From: Aurelia coerulea
Taxonomy: Eukaryota > Cnidaria > Scyphozoa > Semaeostomeae > Ulmaridae
Length of the DNA stretch: 64,000 nt
NCBI GenBank assembly: GCA_039566865.1
Contig: CM076943.1
Coordinates: forward strand, 47,204,124 to 47,268,123
Reading direction: 5' to 3'
Below are positions 22,317 to 33,360 of this stretch, in pieces. The notes under the pieces are model-generated. The model was not told the origin of the DNA and did no database searches. It saw nothing but the letters and a program-made list of their open reading frames with translations. Made by a program: the position numbers and the translations under genes. How positions within the stretch are numbered: position 1 is the stretch's first letter; each line of letters opens with the position of its first letter.

Positions 22317-22795
22317 TTAATTTGAAAACCATTTCGTATTTTTGATAAAAGAAATTGTTGCTTCCAGGATTATTCGATTGATAATGACATTATACTGTGA
22401 GTCCCCGAACAGAAGCAAATCACACAAAGGTTTAACATCTAAATTCACATTTAAACCAGGAACTTCAGAGAGCTGATCAAAGAGGTCCTGCCGCATCGAG
22501 TCAAACTGGGGGCAATGCAGGAGAAAGTGCTCATTGTCTTCCCTGTCGGTACCACAAGCACAAAATGGAGTAAGACTATCAAAGTTGTGTCTAAATTTAT
22601 GTTCATTCAGTGCACTAAACTTCAAACGCAACTTTGTCAGTAATCTGATGCCTTCAATATCAGAAGTATTGTAGACAGAATTTCGCTCAGGTCTTATGAT
22701 TTTTAATAATTTGCTTTTAAACTGAGAAAGGGACATTGAATTTTTGATTTTTGAACGTGTAAGTCTAACATTACGGTTATTGAGGGCTTCCTTTC
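22317..22795 (-). pseudogene. LINE C-terminal domain with zinc-knuckle, 5'-truncated
   Basis: Minus-strand frame from about 22795 (EALNNRNVRLTRSKI), then RLLTKLRLKFSALNEHKFRH, then a Cys/His cluster FCACG...EHFLLHCPQF (C-x-C ... H-x4-C), then a hydrophobic end NRIILEATISFIKNTKWF to the stop. The 'LRLKFSxLNEHKFRHNF ... CxCG ... HFLLHC' pattern is the C-terminal knuckle of many non-LTR retrotransposon polyproteins. RT and endonuclease domains are absent. It begins abruptly, as expected from 5' truncation. The frame itself is intact. Confidence 0.85.
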
Positions 22796-23186
22796 AGTAA
22801 AACTGCCAATAATTTAAGAAAGGATACCTACATGACGAAATACCACCTTGACGAATGACCACCTCTGCGCAAAGGAGGAGGTCCATTCTTCGTGTCATGT
22901 TTCCTTAACACAATTTTTCTGAAGAGTGCTTGCCTCAGTAGGAAGGATAAATGAACCAAAAATCTTGCACCTTTAAAACAAAAATAAAATGCAATATGGG
23001 TTTGGTTTGGCTCGACTGCCCGTAAAGCATATCCGACAATAGCCTCACTACATAAGGACCCTCAACTTACGCTCATCTAATTGAAGTGAATTAATGTTGT
23101 TGTTGTCGCTCCAGTCAAGGGCCTTATGGACTAACTCTTCTCAAAACGGCAAAAAAATTCTCGCCAGGAACAAATTTGTTCCTGGA

Positions 23187-23368
23187 CCAATCAGGATGCA
23201 AAACTTGAAATAACTTGATGGGATTGGCTGATTCTTCTTCAATTCAAACTTTCCGCCAAAGGCAAACAAACGAATTCGAACAACGCGTTCGACTGAACTG
23301 CTCCAACGATCAAAATCTCAAAGTAGCGAACGAATTTACGAGATCTTTTGCGTCCCCAAACAACGAAA
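23187..23368 (+). promoter_or_regulatory. Candidate promoter with CCAAT boxes and E2F-like site
   Basis: GACCAATCAG (CCAAT at 23187-23191), an inverted CCAAT in GATTGGCTG (23223-23227) and TTTCCGCC (23250-23257, E2F-like) precede a CpG-bearing stretch that ends in an ATG with a good context (23369). No TATA box. The combination resembles housekeeping or cell-cycle promoters. This is inference from motifs only. Confidence 0.4.
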
Positions 23369-23381
23369 ATGGCACTTATAG
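23369..23381 (+). CDS. Candidate first coding exon (short), phase-1 donor
   Basis: ATG at 23369 in the context CGAAAATGG starts MALI, followed by a donor GTAGGA at 23382. The 13 coding bases would end in phase 1. Support comes from the promoter-like upstream DNA. I could not place the next exon with confidence: the open frame at 24315-24596 is not in a compatible phase from its nearest acceptor. The gene could continue far downstream. No family can be named from four residues. Confidence 0.3.
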
Positions 23382-24124
23382 GTAGGATGTTTTTGCTTTA
23401 ATAGCTTGAAGAAACATTCATCTAAGTACTGATAGCTTGTTTTGCAGTGTAGCACTTCAGGAAAACCACTTTTTGCGGCGATTTAGGGTCGGTGGTTTCA
23501 AGAAAAAATAGCAGATGATTTAGGCCATGTCCGTTTCTGGAAGCGTAAGTCCATGAGTCGTAGTTATAGCGTCCATCAGCCTATCAATAGCGATAACCTA
23601 TCCGACAACAGGCTCCATTCGAAATAGGCCTGTCCATCGACCATCGATTAATCGATTAATCTATTAGTGCCGAATAATCGATTGATCGACTTCTATGGTT
23701 TGGCTCGACAGCCCGTTGGACTGTATCCCACTCTATGCGGCAATAGGCTCCATTCAAATCCACCCTTTTCCTTGAAGCGGCCATTGTTAACTCATTATTG
23801 ATATGTGGCCCTTTTGTCGCAAGACTGTCAGTGACTGTCTGACAATAGGAATTGACTGACGTCGACTTGATAAAAATTTACCATGGAATGGAAACATGGG
23901 GTGGAAACGTCACCAATGAAACTGTCATCACTTGCTTCCACCACGTAACCAAACTGGTTGTGAATTGGAAATGGTTAACATCATTTGTTGGAGTCCAGTT
24001 CAGTTCCTTTAATTTAAAAATTCCACTACATATGAATTCGTGACTAAAAATACTCAAAATTAAACAACAACAAACTTTACAATATCAATGACATACGATT
24101 CCAAAGTACAATGCAAAACAAATG

Positions 24125-24205
24125 AGGGATTTGCATATTGAGAATTTCTTACAGAAGGAGCTCTCTCAATAGATAAAGTAACCGAGGAGAGAGCATCCCC
24201 TTAGT
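24125..24205 (-). mobile_element. LINE 3' UTR fragment
   Basis: 'ggagctctctcaatagataaag...gaggagagagcatcccc' is a diverged reverse complement of the 3' block of the LINE at 8620-9620. No coding part is present. Confidence 0.6.
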
Positions 24206-24776
24206 TAAAAACGTAGTATATGTTCGAAAAAATGTGCTTCAACTCAATTTGCAGAAAGCCATGTCAATCATCATCATAATCATCATCTTATGACTGATAG
24301 TTGACGGATAACAAGTGCAGTTTAACTTGATGAGGGTGGGGAAGGTAATTGCAGAACGTGCTTATTTGATTGAGGTAGGAATGCAGTTCCAAGATTTTGC
24401 ACCTGCATACCTGACAGATTTCCACGCAGATTTCAAGCCATATTGCCGAGTGTTTTTACGTGTCAGAAAAATGTCACATTGGAAAAAAACTATTTACTTA
24501 TGGTACATCAAGTTTTCGTGTGTCATTACTTTGTTCCTGAAATTTCAATTGTCTTTTGTTTCTGATTCTGCTTCTCGTGTGAAGGTTGCATTTTAATTCC
24601 GGCACATCTAGCGTAGTCAAAATAAAAGGGTTTTACATTGAAGGGTTCAAGAAATTTTAAATGTAATAGCTGACTGGTAACTTAGTTGAAGAAACAATTC
24701 ATTTCAATTAAAAGTGGAAAAACGTGAAAATAGTGTTGTTGTTGCTTGCGATAACTGGAACTATGAGTGACCTTAA

Positions 24777-24865
24777 AGGATCTGTTTCACCCATCATGCC
24801 GTGCACGTGCCGTCTCTTGGTTGGTCTTTGTTGTAGCGATTTACATGAGCCATGAAACAGACCTT
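24777..24865. mobile_element. Small TTAA-flanked foldback (family N), copy 1
   Basis: Ends AGGATCTGTTTCA and TGAAACAGACCTT with TTAA at 24773-24776 and 24866-24869. It interrupts the left arm of the larger element; the arm resumes at once on the other side, which confirms the insertion. A related copy is at 37423-37577. Confidence 0.8.
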
Positions 24866-25240
24866 TTAAAGTTAGTTGACGGAGCTAAAGCCAACGGCTT
24901 TCTAAAAATAACTTCAATTCAACTCACTTGAAATGAATTGACCAATCAGCAATTACCTTTCGTCACGCCACTGAATTGAGGAAGAGGGGAAACCCCTGGA
25001 TGGAAAACGCACAAGGCCGTACAACTACAATACAACAAAATAATATCATCCTTTATAATCACACTTGCCCTCTTTTCGTGGAACTTTCTTGCATACGAAT
25101 ATCTTCCAGCATGTGAATATATCCATCCTCCAGCTTTTCAAATTTTGTCATGCACGGACTGAGTTTCGGGGGAGTTTTGTACGTCTTCGGCAACGATCGG
25201 CCTAGGCGCCTAACTCAACTGTTTCCAAAATCCATTCTGT

Positions 25241-25420
25241 TTATCTGTTAGTGCTGTCTCTGCTGAAGTCTCGAAGCCTAATAACAACTGGATATCGTCG
25301 TGCTCGTCCAACAACTCCTCGTCCTTTTACCTGTACCCCAAAAACAAAGTGTACAACTTTCCAACTCGTTGAGTTCGCTAGTTTCTTGTAGGAGAGCACA
25401 ACTCTGAATCCGTTAGCCAT
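25241..25420 (-). CDS. Unrecognised 59-residue frame / first exon inside TIR element
   Basis: ATG at 25420-25418 has a strong context (TTCAAAATGGCT). The frame starts MANGFRVVLSYKKLAN, continues WKVVHFVFGVQ, and an AG|GTAAAAGG donor-like site follows Gln30. If spliced there, the first exon is 25331-25420. If not, it reads on as a basic tail (GVVGRARRYPVVIRLRDFSR) to TAA at 25243-25241. Upstream on the minus strand is TCACGTGATC, an E-box. The residue mix looks protein-like, but I know no family. It lies wholly between the arms of the element at 24673-25683. Confidence 0.4.
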   Translation of the reverse strand: MANGFRVVLSYKKLANSTSWKVVHFVFGVQVKGRGVVGRARRYPVVIRLRDFSRDSTNR

Positions 25421-25683
25421 TTTGAATTTGTTTGATCTCGAGAAAACTTGATCACGTGAAAGTGGTGATCACCACAAGAGTTCTCAATTTTCATTGGCTA
25501 AGAAGCAAGATCTATTTTTAGCTTGCCCAGCTCCCTGCATATGCAGGCCTGGAGGTGGCTATTTATCTCCGTCAACTAACTTTAAGGTCACTGCATAGTT
25601 CCAGTTATCGCAGCAACACAACATGATGTTCACATTTTCAACTTTTAATTGAAATGAATTGTTTCTACAACTACGTTACCAGT

Positions 25684-27122
25684 CTACTGTTACACCTTAT
25701 TTTTCTTTAGATTGAACTTTGGAACTTTTGAACAAGGAAAAATCTACCCTGTTGAAAAAGGTATATATCGAAAGAAAAGAAGCATGATTCTAGACATTTA
25801 CCCCGATAATTTGTTATCTACTTTGAGTTTGACCCTTTACTTATAAACACAGCGCTCAAGCTCTCGGCTTTAATGTTGTAGCATTTCTGCATTATCAGCA
25901 ATATCAATACATAGGTAGCCGCTGCAGGAAAATACGTGTTTACTGTATTGGCAAAAGCATCTCTGGCCATGGATTCCAACTGAAAACCAACAACGAATAG
26001 AACGAGTTTGGTCAGCCGCTTTGAGTTTATCAGATGGATAATTTGGATCAACACTGAAAATTTGCAGTAGACTTAAGCCAGGAAGTTTTGGTGTCCAAGA
26101 AGGAAATCAGTTGTATCACTAATATGCGTTCTACAAGGTGAGTAAAATAAAACACAATCCTCATGTGAAAGGCCACTCCACTGCTCCCTTGATATCAAAA
26201 GCACAACATTGCCAAATACAGTAGTTAATGGGGGACATGTTCAAATCCATTTTAATTTTGCTTGTTTAAATACAGCATGCCAACTGGTTTTGTCGTGTCG
26301 TGAAACTGACATAGTAAGAGAGCATGTGCCTTGAAAAATCCTCGCCTTGAGCATGCTCAAAACCTATCGTATTTATTTTGTACTTGCATTGTATAAACGA
26401 AGCCTAATTTGTTGGTCGACTTTGCTCATGTCTAACAACATTCATGGGTGGCAGGGATAAACAGAAAAATTAATGTTGCCCAATTTGGTTAGTCCTCGAC
26501 GACTACAGTGTGTTTGCAGAACCACAAAACTCAGAATCTCCCTAAAGGTTTAAATCACCCTTGATGTCTCTGACCAAAAATCCACATGCTTTATGAGTCA
26601 CAAAACGAAGCATGACTTTATAGTTTAAAGCAATGAGATTCTGCTGTATCACTTAGCCTAATGAAAAGTCACCACCCAGGGCGACGAATCATTTCGAACT
26701 AATTTCAAATTCTGCAACTAATCAAAACAAAGTTTAACATGGAATAGAGAAGACAAACTCTTTTTAATCCTTTACCAAACCGTTATCAAATCCATGGTCT
26801 CGTGTTTGTTTATCCATTTCTCGTGGTAAACCGAGTTTCATAAACTTCGATGCGCAAGCGCCACGCATTATTCCCTTATGAATCAACCTTTGAACGACCA
26901 ATGATACTGAAACCTAATTAGGCCCGATGAGACCAAGCCTTAATAAGATCAATTAGAATTTAAACCATCACCACAGTAGTCAGCGCCAACATATCACTGT
27001 ATCAACTCTGTTACCATATCAATGCGAAGAGATGTTCACTAATCTCTTGATTAAATCGTCCTTCCAAGGTGTATCTCTTTAAGTTAAAAGTTCTGTCTGC
27101 ATTCCAATTGTCTTTGGGTCAG
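25684..27122. other. Mostly unassigned unique DNA
   Basis: No repeats recognised. On the minus strand, 25818-26060 is open in two frames after a TTTTCAG at about 26055-26061. One frame reads VDPNYPSDKLKAAD then a Cys-rich stretch (RCWFSVGIHGQRCFC). That could be an exon, but nothing else supports it. Confidence 0.35.
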
Positions 27123-27173
27123 ATGGTCGTTGAATCAGTCACTTTCGGTACTGAAGGTCCTGCAGAAATGCAG
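27123..27173 (+). CDS. Possible 51 bp exon
   Basis: A pyrimidine-rich tract ending GGGTCAG (AG at 27121-27122) precedes 17 open codons (MVVESVTFGTEGPAEMQ), then CAG|GTACTG at 27174. Phase 0 at both ends. No partner exon could be assigned. Weak support; such pairs also arise by chance. Confidence 0.18.
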
Positions 27174-27514
27174 GTACTGTATAGATACTGTAACATCCTT
27201 GTCAATTTAAGGCCCAGTTTAAACGACGTTTTATTGCTGTGTCGAATCTAATAGATGCTGCTAAAAGCTTCAAGTGTCAATTGAATTCGCCATAAAAGCG
27301 CTGTTTCAATCACCTTCTGTCTTGAATAGACAAAACGGCAGGAGCTCACCAGAATCTGAGCATTTTTAAATTTCGTAAGAATCTTTATGCATTGCAAGTT
27401 ATTCCATGGGCAACACAGAAACTGTTTCGTTGGAAAGTATGATTTTACCAAAATAGAAGCCTACAGTAGCAGAAAGGCACTGCAATTCTTGCATATTTAG
27501 GACTTAAATAAACT

Positions 27515-27705
27515 AGTTACTACTCAGCTCCTGAATCAAATAAACAAAATACGCGACATCAATCTTTAGATTCATTCTTCTTCTTTCGTGGATACTCTTA
27601 AAACCATCTTTCGCTGTCACAAGGCGACAGTTTGCCCCACTACTGGTTTCAGTGCAACGTTAATCGCTTTGAATTCTGGTTGTCATGTATGGCATGATAA
27701 ATTAG
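27515..27705. mobile_element. Truncated foldback MITE subfamily B
   Basis: 'cagctcctgaatcaaataaac', 'ttcttcttctttcg' and 'cacaaggcgacagtttgcccc' follow the order of the right arm of 30493-31092. The left arm and right terminus are gone. Confidence 0.7.
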
Positions 27706-28566
27706 TAACCATGGAGACAAGGCTAAAAATAGAATGTCCAGATTTTTTCAATTGTATTGCTCTATGCGGGCTCTATGACACAAACTTAAACTTTAGACTC
27801 ATGACGTAAGTCCCTCTAAATTTCGCTGTTGTTGTTGTTGTTGTTGATATCGCTTCAGTTGAGCGACAAGTCTGCAGGGGGAGCGAAACAAGAGACTTTA
27901 TTGGAATGAGTCTACATAAACTTATTAAATCTCAGAGGCCTTTTGCATACATGGAAAAACGTGTAACTATCTAGGCCCAAGCAATTTTTAGTTTGAATTT
28001 ACTAAAAGCGGTCAAAACAAGGGAACTTCAAGGGTGACTTCAAGGGAACTTCAATTTATTAATAAATTGGAGCAAGGATCGGTTGAGCCTTTTGAAGAAT
28101 TCAAGTAAATTATGCGATGAAAACGGATAATGAAAAAGGACGAACTAGGAATTACAAAGCCTGCTAAGACTAGACCCTGACAGATCTACAAACGTTGAGA
28201 ATTATCATCAGGAGGAGTTTGGATTCTGTTTTCTGGTGTTGTTTAAACGAGCTCATTTGATAACATCTGATGTGGGAGGGGAAATAACAGATAAACGTAT
28301 TAATTTGTTGAAATTGGTCAAAAAATGGTTCACCGAGTTATTAGAAATATTTTGATATTATAGGTAACATATTGTTTATAGAGTGCAGAATACGTAAATG
28401 AAGTCAATTTCACAAATTGAAAAAACAACGAGGCTCATTGCTCTAGTCCCATAGGGGTTGAGGGGGGGGGGGAGCCCTTCATTGTGAATGTGGTTCGACC
28501 TGCCTCTGGACTTTGAGAAAAGGACCCATTCGAATGACAGAATATTCAAAAATTGCCATTCCATTT
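27706..28566. other. Unassigned stretch
   Basis: A (GTT)n tract at 27828-27846, a 10-base G run at 28462-28471 and short duplications ('caagggaacttcaa', 28018-28056). No exon recognised. Confidence 0.4.
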
Positions 28567-29036
28567 CAATACAAACCCAGGTAACTAGCTCAATTGTTGT
28601 GCATTCCAGAAATTGTTTTTAAGAGCAAATATGAGCATAGATCAAAAGAAGAAGGATATATCTACACATCTACCTCGGGCATTTTATTTATTTGGTTCAA
28701 AAGCCGATTGGGAGGCGATTCGATTCTCTTATTTTTTGTTGTTATTAAAATACTTACTGCTCAGCTTCTGAACCAAATAAATAAAATGCCCGAGGTAGAT
28801 GTGTAGATATATTCTTCTTCTTTCGATATATGCTCATGTTTGCTCTTAAAAACGATTTCTGGGATGCACAAAAAGCGAGCTAGCTACCTGAGTTTCAGAG
28901 AAACTTTTGCGGGCTTTGCTTGTTTTGATTTACTGGCTGAGGGAATTTCTTTGTCTGCGATCGCAAATCGCTTTGAATTCAGGTGTCAACAAGAGCAACT
29001 CATGCTAGCTATTGTCTTACAAAATCTGTCCTTGTC
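28567..29036. mobile_element. Foldback MITE family A, left end missing
   Basis: Begins within the left arm (AACCCAGGTAACTAGCTC) and runs through the core and full right arm to CTGTCCTTGT at 29036. The outer ~150 bp of the left arm are lost. Two 70-codon frames here are arm readings. Confidence 0.82.
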
Positions 29037-29826
29037 AGGCTTGTATCCTTAGCTTTGCAAAATTTGCCCTTGCCTCCTGCTGTACATTTTGACTACTTGC
29101 GTTGACAAATCAGTGATCTGAAGTTGCACAGCCTAACATTTCTTTGTGTGGTTTTCAAATTTGATAAGAATTTCGAAAAACTGTAAGTAAAGTTTTGAGG
29201 TTGGAGTTATTAAATAAATCCGATGATGTATCGAAACCTAGATTTGATATTGATATTTTGAAAAAAAGGAGTGTTAAAAACAATACAAGTTTATTACGTA
29301 TGTGGCTTTGGAAAATACGGCTCCTCGGCCCGGCAACACAGCATTTTGACTTGTTTTAAGTCGCTCCGCAAAAAAATTGTAATTTTCGAAGCCGTATTGT
29401 TGGCGTAATTTGGCACCAGAGCAGTTTCGATTGTCAGCCAGCGAGTTGTTTCAATACTGGATAAAATGCTTTTGACACGATAAACAGTCTTTGTTGCGTA
29501 GGCCTATGGGCCTTTTATGCGCGATTTTTGAGACCTCTCCTTCCTCCGCTTTTGTTGGCATGGAGGAAATTTCGTTACCACTGATGTGAAAAACATTTTT
29601 GTTGCATAGAAGCCGCTCATTGATCTCTTGGCCGCAATCATTCAAACCCCCTTCCTTCCTACAAGTTCGTTGGCTTGGTAATAATATTTTGCTACTACTG
29701 ACGTGAAAGACAAATCTTGTTGCGTAGGAGCATATCGTCTGCTTCTTAGCAGCTAAGCTTAGCAGTAAGTATTGAGAGGTTACAGGGTTAGGGTTGTTGG
29801 CCTGGTAGAGCATTCTTCGCTACTGG
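29037..29826. other. Unassigned stretch with a ~125 bp imperfect duplication
   Basis: 'ttgttgcgtagg', 'cctccttcc', 'gttggcatgg' and 'gatgtgaaa' at 29490-29590 reappear in the same order at 29600-29730 ('ttgttgcatag', 'ccttccttcc', 'gttggcttgg', 'gacgtgaaa'). The duplication keeps one 120-codon minus-strand frame open, which alone is poor evidence of a gene. Confidence 0.4.
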
Positions 29827-30433
29827 CTAGACTTATGACTTTTCGTCCCTTGTTTCCCTGCCTTCTCTGATTTGTTGATATCACTTGGTCAATAGGGACT
29901 CATACCATTACTCTTAAGAAGTGGGCCCTTTTTTCAAAATGGCCTAACCTAGCGGGAGTTCTCGGACACTCAGCAAAGTCGCTTCAAAGTCTTATTCAAA
30001 GAGCTTAAACATTGAAAAGCAAACTTTCAGTACAAAGAATGATATTTTCCTGACCTATTCATCACAAAATACATACCTTTCAAGCAGTAATCTTCCTCTG
30101 TAGAACCAAAATAGATCCATCGCAGTTACGAGAACTCTAGGCCGTATCAACCGTTTTTGTATGCAACAACAACAACCGTCTCAATAGCGCCTCCTTATTG
30201 GTTGAAAACTAAAATCTAGCAATTTGATTGGTAAATACGGAACCACTCCATATGGGCCTAAAGGGAGCCCACTTTATAAGAGTAATGGTATGAGTCCCTA
30301 TTGAGCAAGTGATATCAGCAAAACAAAGAACGCATGGAAATAAGTACCCTCAGTACCAGACTCTCTCTGTTTTTTGTGTTAGAGAGTCTGGTACCCAGGG
30401 TAGGAAATAAGGGATGAAAAGTCATAAGTCTAC
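29827..30433. mobile_element. Foldback element F
   Basis: Ends TAGACTTATGACTTTTC and GAAAAGTCATAAGTCTA. Arms continue with 'gatatcacttg.tcaatagggactcataccattactctta' and its complement at 30260-30315. A 58 bp mini-element (30345-30402) is inserted in the right arm. No clear duplication at the outer ends. Confidence 0.8.
30345..30402. mobile_element. 58 bp palindromic mini-element with 9 bp TSD
   Basis: Starts TACCCTCAGTACCAGACT and ends in the near-perfect complement AGTCTGGTACCCAGGGTA, with a ~14 bp loop. It is bracketed by GGAAATAAG at 30336-30344 and 30403-30411. The host arm of element F lacks this segment in its left copy, which reads 'tcccttgtttccctgcc' straight through, so the insertion is confirmed by an empty-site comparison within the window. 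Confidence 0.85.
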
Positions 30434-30492
30434 GTACTCTGCGTTGAATTGAACTCGTCATGTTGTGACTACTACATATTACGTTTCCATTC

Positions 30493-31092
30493 AACAAGGG
30501 CAGATTTTGTACTACAATAGCAACAGTTGCGTTTGATCGACACCTCAATTCAAAGCGATCAGCGGATGCAGACAACGGAAATTCTCTCAACCAGTAATTC
30601 AAAACAAACAAAGCCGCAAAAGTTTCCCCGAAACTAGAAGGGCAAACTCTCGCCTTGTGCAAGCGAAAGATGGTTTTTAAGAGAAGTTATGTGCTTATAG
30701 CGAAAGAAGAAGGGTAAATCTAAAATTCTGTCGCTTGGATTATGTTTATTTGATTTAGGAGCCGAGCAGAAGGCATTGTAATTCTCGCGTCTTTAGGGCT
30801 TAAAATGAAACGATTACAAAACAGCTCCTAAATCAAATAAACATAATCTAAGCGACAGAGCTTTAGATTTACCCTTCTTCTTTCGCTAGAAGCACATAAC
30901 TGCTCTTAAAAACCATTTTTCGCTTGCACAAGGCGAGAGTTTGCCCTACTAGTTTCGGGGAAACTTTTGCGGCTTTGTTTGTTTTGAATTACTGGTTGAG
31001 ACAATTTCCTTTGTCTGCATCCGCTAATCTCTTTGAATTGAGGTGTCGATCAAATGAACTGTTGCTATTGTATTACAAAATCTGCCCTTGTT
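30493..31092. mobile_element. Foldback MITE subfamily B, complete, perfect 9 bp TSD
   Basis: Ends AACAAGGGCAG and CTGCCCTTGTT, 600 bp, flanked by TTTCCATTC at 30484-30492 and 31093-31101. The outer arms match family A; the core ('gcaagcgaaagatgg', 'gaagggtaaatctaaa') defines the subfamily. The flanking frames of 86-115 codons are arm readings. Confidence 0.93.
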
Positions 31093-31101
31093 TTTCCATT
31101 C

Positions 31102-31973
31102 ACGACAGTAATCATCAGCCCTTGGTCACATCTCATCATCTTCAAATAGCAGACACTCAGTTTCCATGTTCGCTAGATATTTAAATTTTCATTCTGAATT
31201 AACAAACATGTTAACTGTTATGAGGATGTAATTCCTATAAAAATAAAGCTGTTCTTTTTTAGATAAATAGAGAATTAGCTTCTTGGAAGATGAAACTGTT
31301 ATATATTTGAGATGAATCGGGGTTAGACAAGTTGGAGCTGATATAAAAGTGTGAGCAATATTATACCGACGTATATATGATTAAGTCATTGAATACAAGA
31401 ATCATATAGTGAAGGTTCGAAACCCATTTTGGGTTTTGATGTGAAATGTAAGCCTACGTCATTGATTTAAAAACCACCATAAAATGCTAGACGGCAGTTT
31501 GGAGACACTTTTCTTGATTTAAAACTAGTTAAGATAAGAAGAAGCTGTACGTATTTCAAGACACCGCTAAACCCTGAGAAACCGTAAGAAGCAGCAAGGA
31601 GCAAAAAAGCACGTAAGAAGCCGCTTGTAAAAATCTGTAGGCCTAAATCAAATAGCAAATATTGTAACTGATGTCTCTCCGATTAATAACTTTCCAATGA
31701 GCACAATCGCTTCCAATAATTACAAAGAGTTGTCCCGTCTTGTTGCACTCATATTTATGAGTAGTATTCATTGTAATTGTGTTTGTTGAGAGCTAAGTAA
31801 CTCTTTCTCTAATCAAAAATGTTATTTTATAGGTATGCCAATGAACTTATCTTTAGCGACTAAAGGTTTGAAGATTAAATTTGTGCATGGAAGAATCAAT
31901 GTCTAAGTCAGGAAATACAAATATCTGAAAAAGGTGAAAGGAATAAGGTCTGATTATGTGTGAAAATCAATGC
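31102..31973. other. Unassigned stretch
   Basis: No gene or repeat recognised. Confidence 0.4.
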
Positions 31974-31982
31974 CTTGGGCTC

Positions 31983-32293
31983 CAGGGGGGGCTATTTAGT
32001 ATATTTGTAGGACGGGGATGTGCCGTTTTTCAGTATAACGTTTCCAACTGTTTTTTCTAGTGCAGGGTATCAAAAGAAGGCAATGTTTCTAGAGCAGGTT
32101 GTCAAAACATATCAAAAGGGGATATTTTGTTAGATCGGTTTGCTTTCCGGTAAAATTCTTATCTTTTAGAGTATACTTTTCGCCATTTTTTTTCTAGAAT
32201 TGGTTGTCATTTGGAGCGAAAAATTCTGTAGCAGGGTAAAAAAAGATTCTCGTGGGCACACCCCGTACGAATGTAAGTCAAGTACTCCCCAGG
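31983..32293. mobile_element. Poly-G/poly-C bracketed element, perfect 9 bp TSD
   Basis: Starts CAGGGGGGG and ends CTCCCCAGG, with CTTGGGCTC at 31974-31982 and 32294-32302. The internal words 'ggacggggatgtgccg', 'tctagagcaggttgtcaaaac', 'tagaattggttgtcat' and 'gtgggcacaccccgtac' are the complement or homologue of those in 15516-15839. The terminal runs are shorter than in other copies. Confidence 0.9.
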
Positions 32294-32302
32294 CTTGGGC
32301 TC

Positions 32303-33204
32303 TGAAAATATCTTAATGAGTTCGACAGCTATATATCGGAGCAATTGCATCACAAGTCACAACAATTAAATCACTTTTGCCGCTATAGTAAAGTTTTGGC
32401 TTTCTCTTTCTCTAAAAGAAACGCTTACAAGACTTCAAATTCTCAATGCCATATATGGTAGCGATCGGCATTAAACCTCACACCAATAGGAACCCTTGTT
32501 AATTCCTATGAAAGTGTCGACTGGGGCTCGAAACCCACTCACCAAGATTTGATGAATGATTCTAAAGGAGGCGTAATAAACCAAACAGTTGTAACATTAA
32601 TTTCTGATCAGCTGGTCAATAAATCGCAGCCTCCACACAGGATATCAACAAACTGACGCCCAAACCGGTATTCTCAGTTCCTTTCATTACAATTCAAGTG
32701 CTCTCAATGCAAATCGTAGGCATTTGAAGTAGGGAGGGTCAAAGGGGAGCGTAATGAGATTGTCACCCCGCAGACACAAAACCCCGCTCACCACATTGCG
32801 GAACATGAAACAGAGGCACATTCATCTTTGAGTATACTCCTCCGCAATGAATACCTAATGTGTCGATAAGCCAACATCTATCTGTTTGAACGAGATCTTG
32901 ATTCCCTAATTTCATTGGTTATATCTTTTAATTTTATCGATTCCTAACTACATTCCTGGCCAAAAGAAGCTGGGACATATATGGCAAATTTCAGTGTCTT
33001 CATGATGTTTTCTAAACTATCGAGGAGAAAACATACGTTTAGAGCCTCCTAATCCCCCTTCTCCCAGATTCAATGTTGAGAAACGGGGGGAGCGGGGGGC
33101 ACGGAATCAAATACCGAAGTAGTGCAATTTTGTGACTTCTCCCAAGTATTTTGGCCAAGATTGTAGACTTTAGCAGTAAATGGGAACTTCTTTGCAGAAA
33201 GCCT
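32303..33204. other. Unassigned stretch
   Basis: Mostly unique-looking DNA. A G-rich patch at 33084-33099 has no partner. No exon recognised. Confidence 0.4.
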
Positions 33205-33360
33205 AGGCGTAGCAGGCAGGGGCTTTGGTGGCTGCAGCCCCTCTAATCAGGGAAAATGTATCGCATTTTATCATAGATAATATGATTTTATGCAACATCT
33301 GGGCAGTGTTACTTCATTACTGAAGCCATCATATTCGGGCAAAATCCGCAATAATCCCCC
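33205..33360. mobile_element. hAT-like MITE remnant cut by piggyBac-like element
   Basis: 'ctaggcgtagcaggcaggggc' and 'ggctgcagcccctctaatcagg' resemble the ends and core of the element at 12319-12501. The right half is missing; the next element starts at TTAA 33361. Confidence 0.45.

Larger units (their letters stand above)
24673..25683. mobile_element. TIR element carrying a captured promoter and exon (Pack-type candidate)
   Basis: Left arm 24673-24780 ('actggtaacttagttgaag', 'caattcatttcaattaaaag', 'gcgataactggaactatg') is inverted at 25585-25683; the match continues at 24877-24896 with 'aagttagttgacggag' against 'ctccgtcaactaacttt' near 25570. A small TTAA element (24777-24865) sits in the left arm. 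Between the arms is non-repeat DNA with a minus-strand ATG, open frame and donor-like site. No transposase is visible. Whether the cargo also exists elsewhere in the genome cannot be told here. Confidence 0.65.

Noticed and set aside
23640..23690. ATCGATTAATCGATTAATC cluster as a homeodomain enhancer
   Set aside because: A short AT-rich palindromic run is expected by chance here, and nothing else supports an enhancer.
29451..29813. 120-codon minus-strand frame
   Set aside because: Kept open by an imperfect ~125 bp duplication; no domain, promoter or splice evidence.
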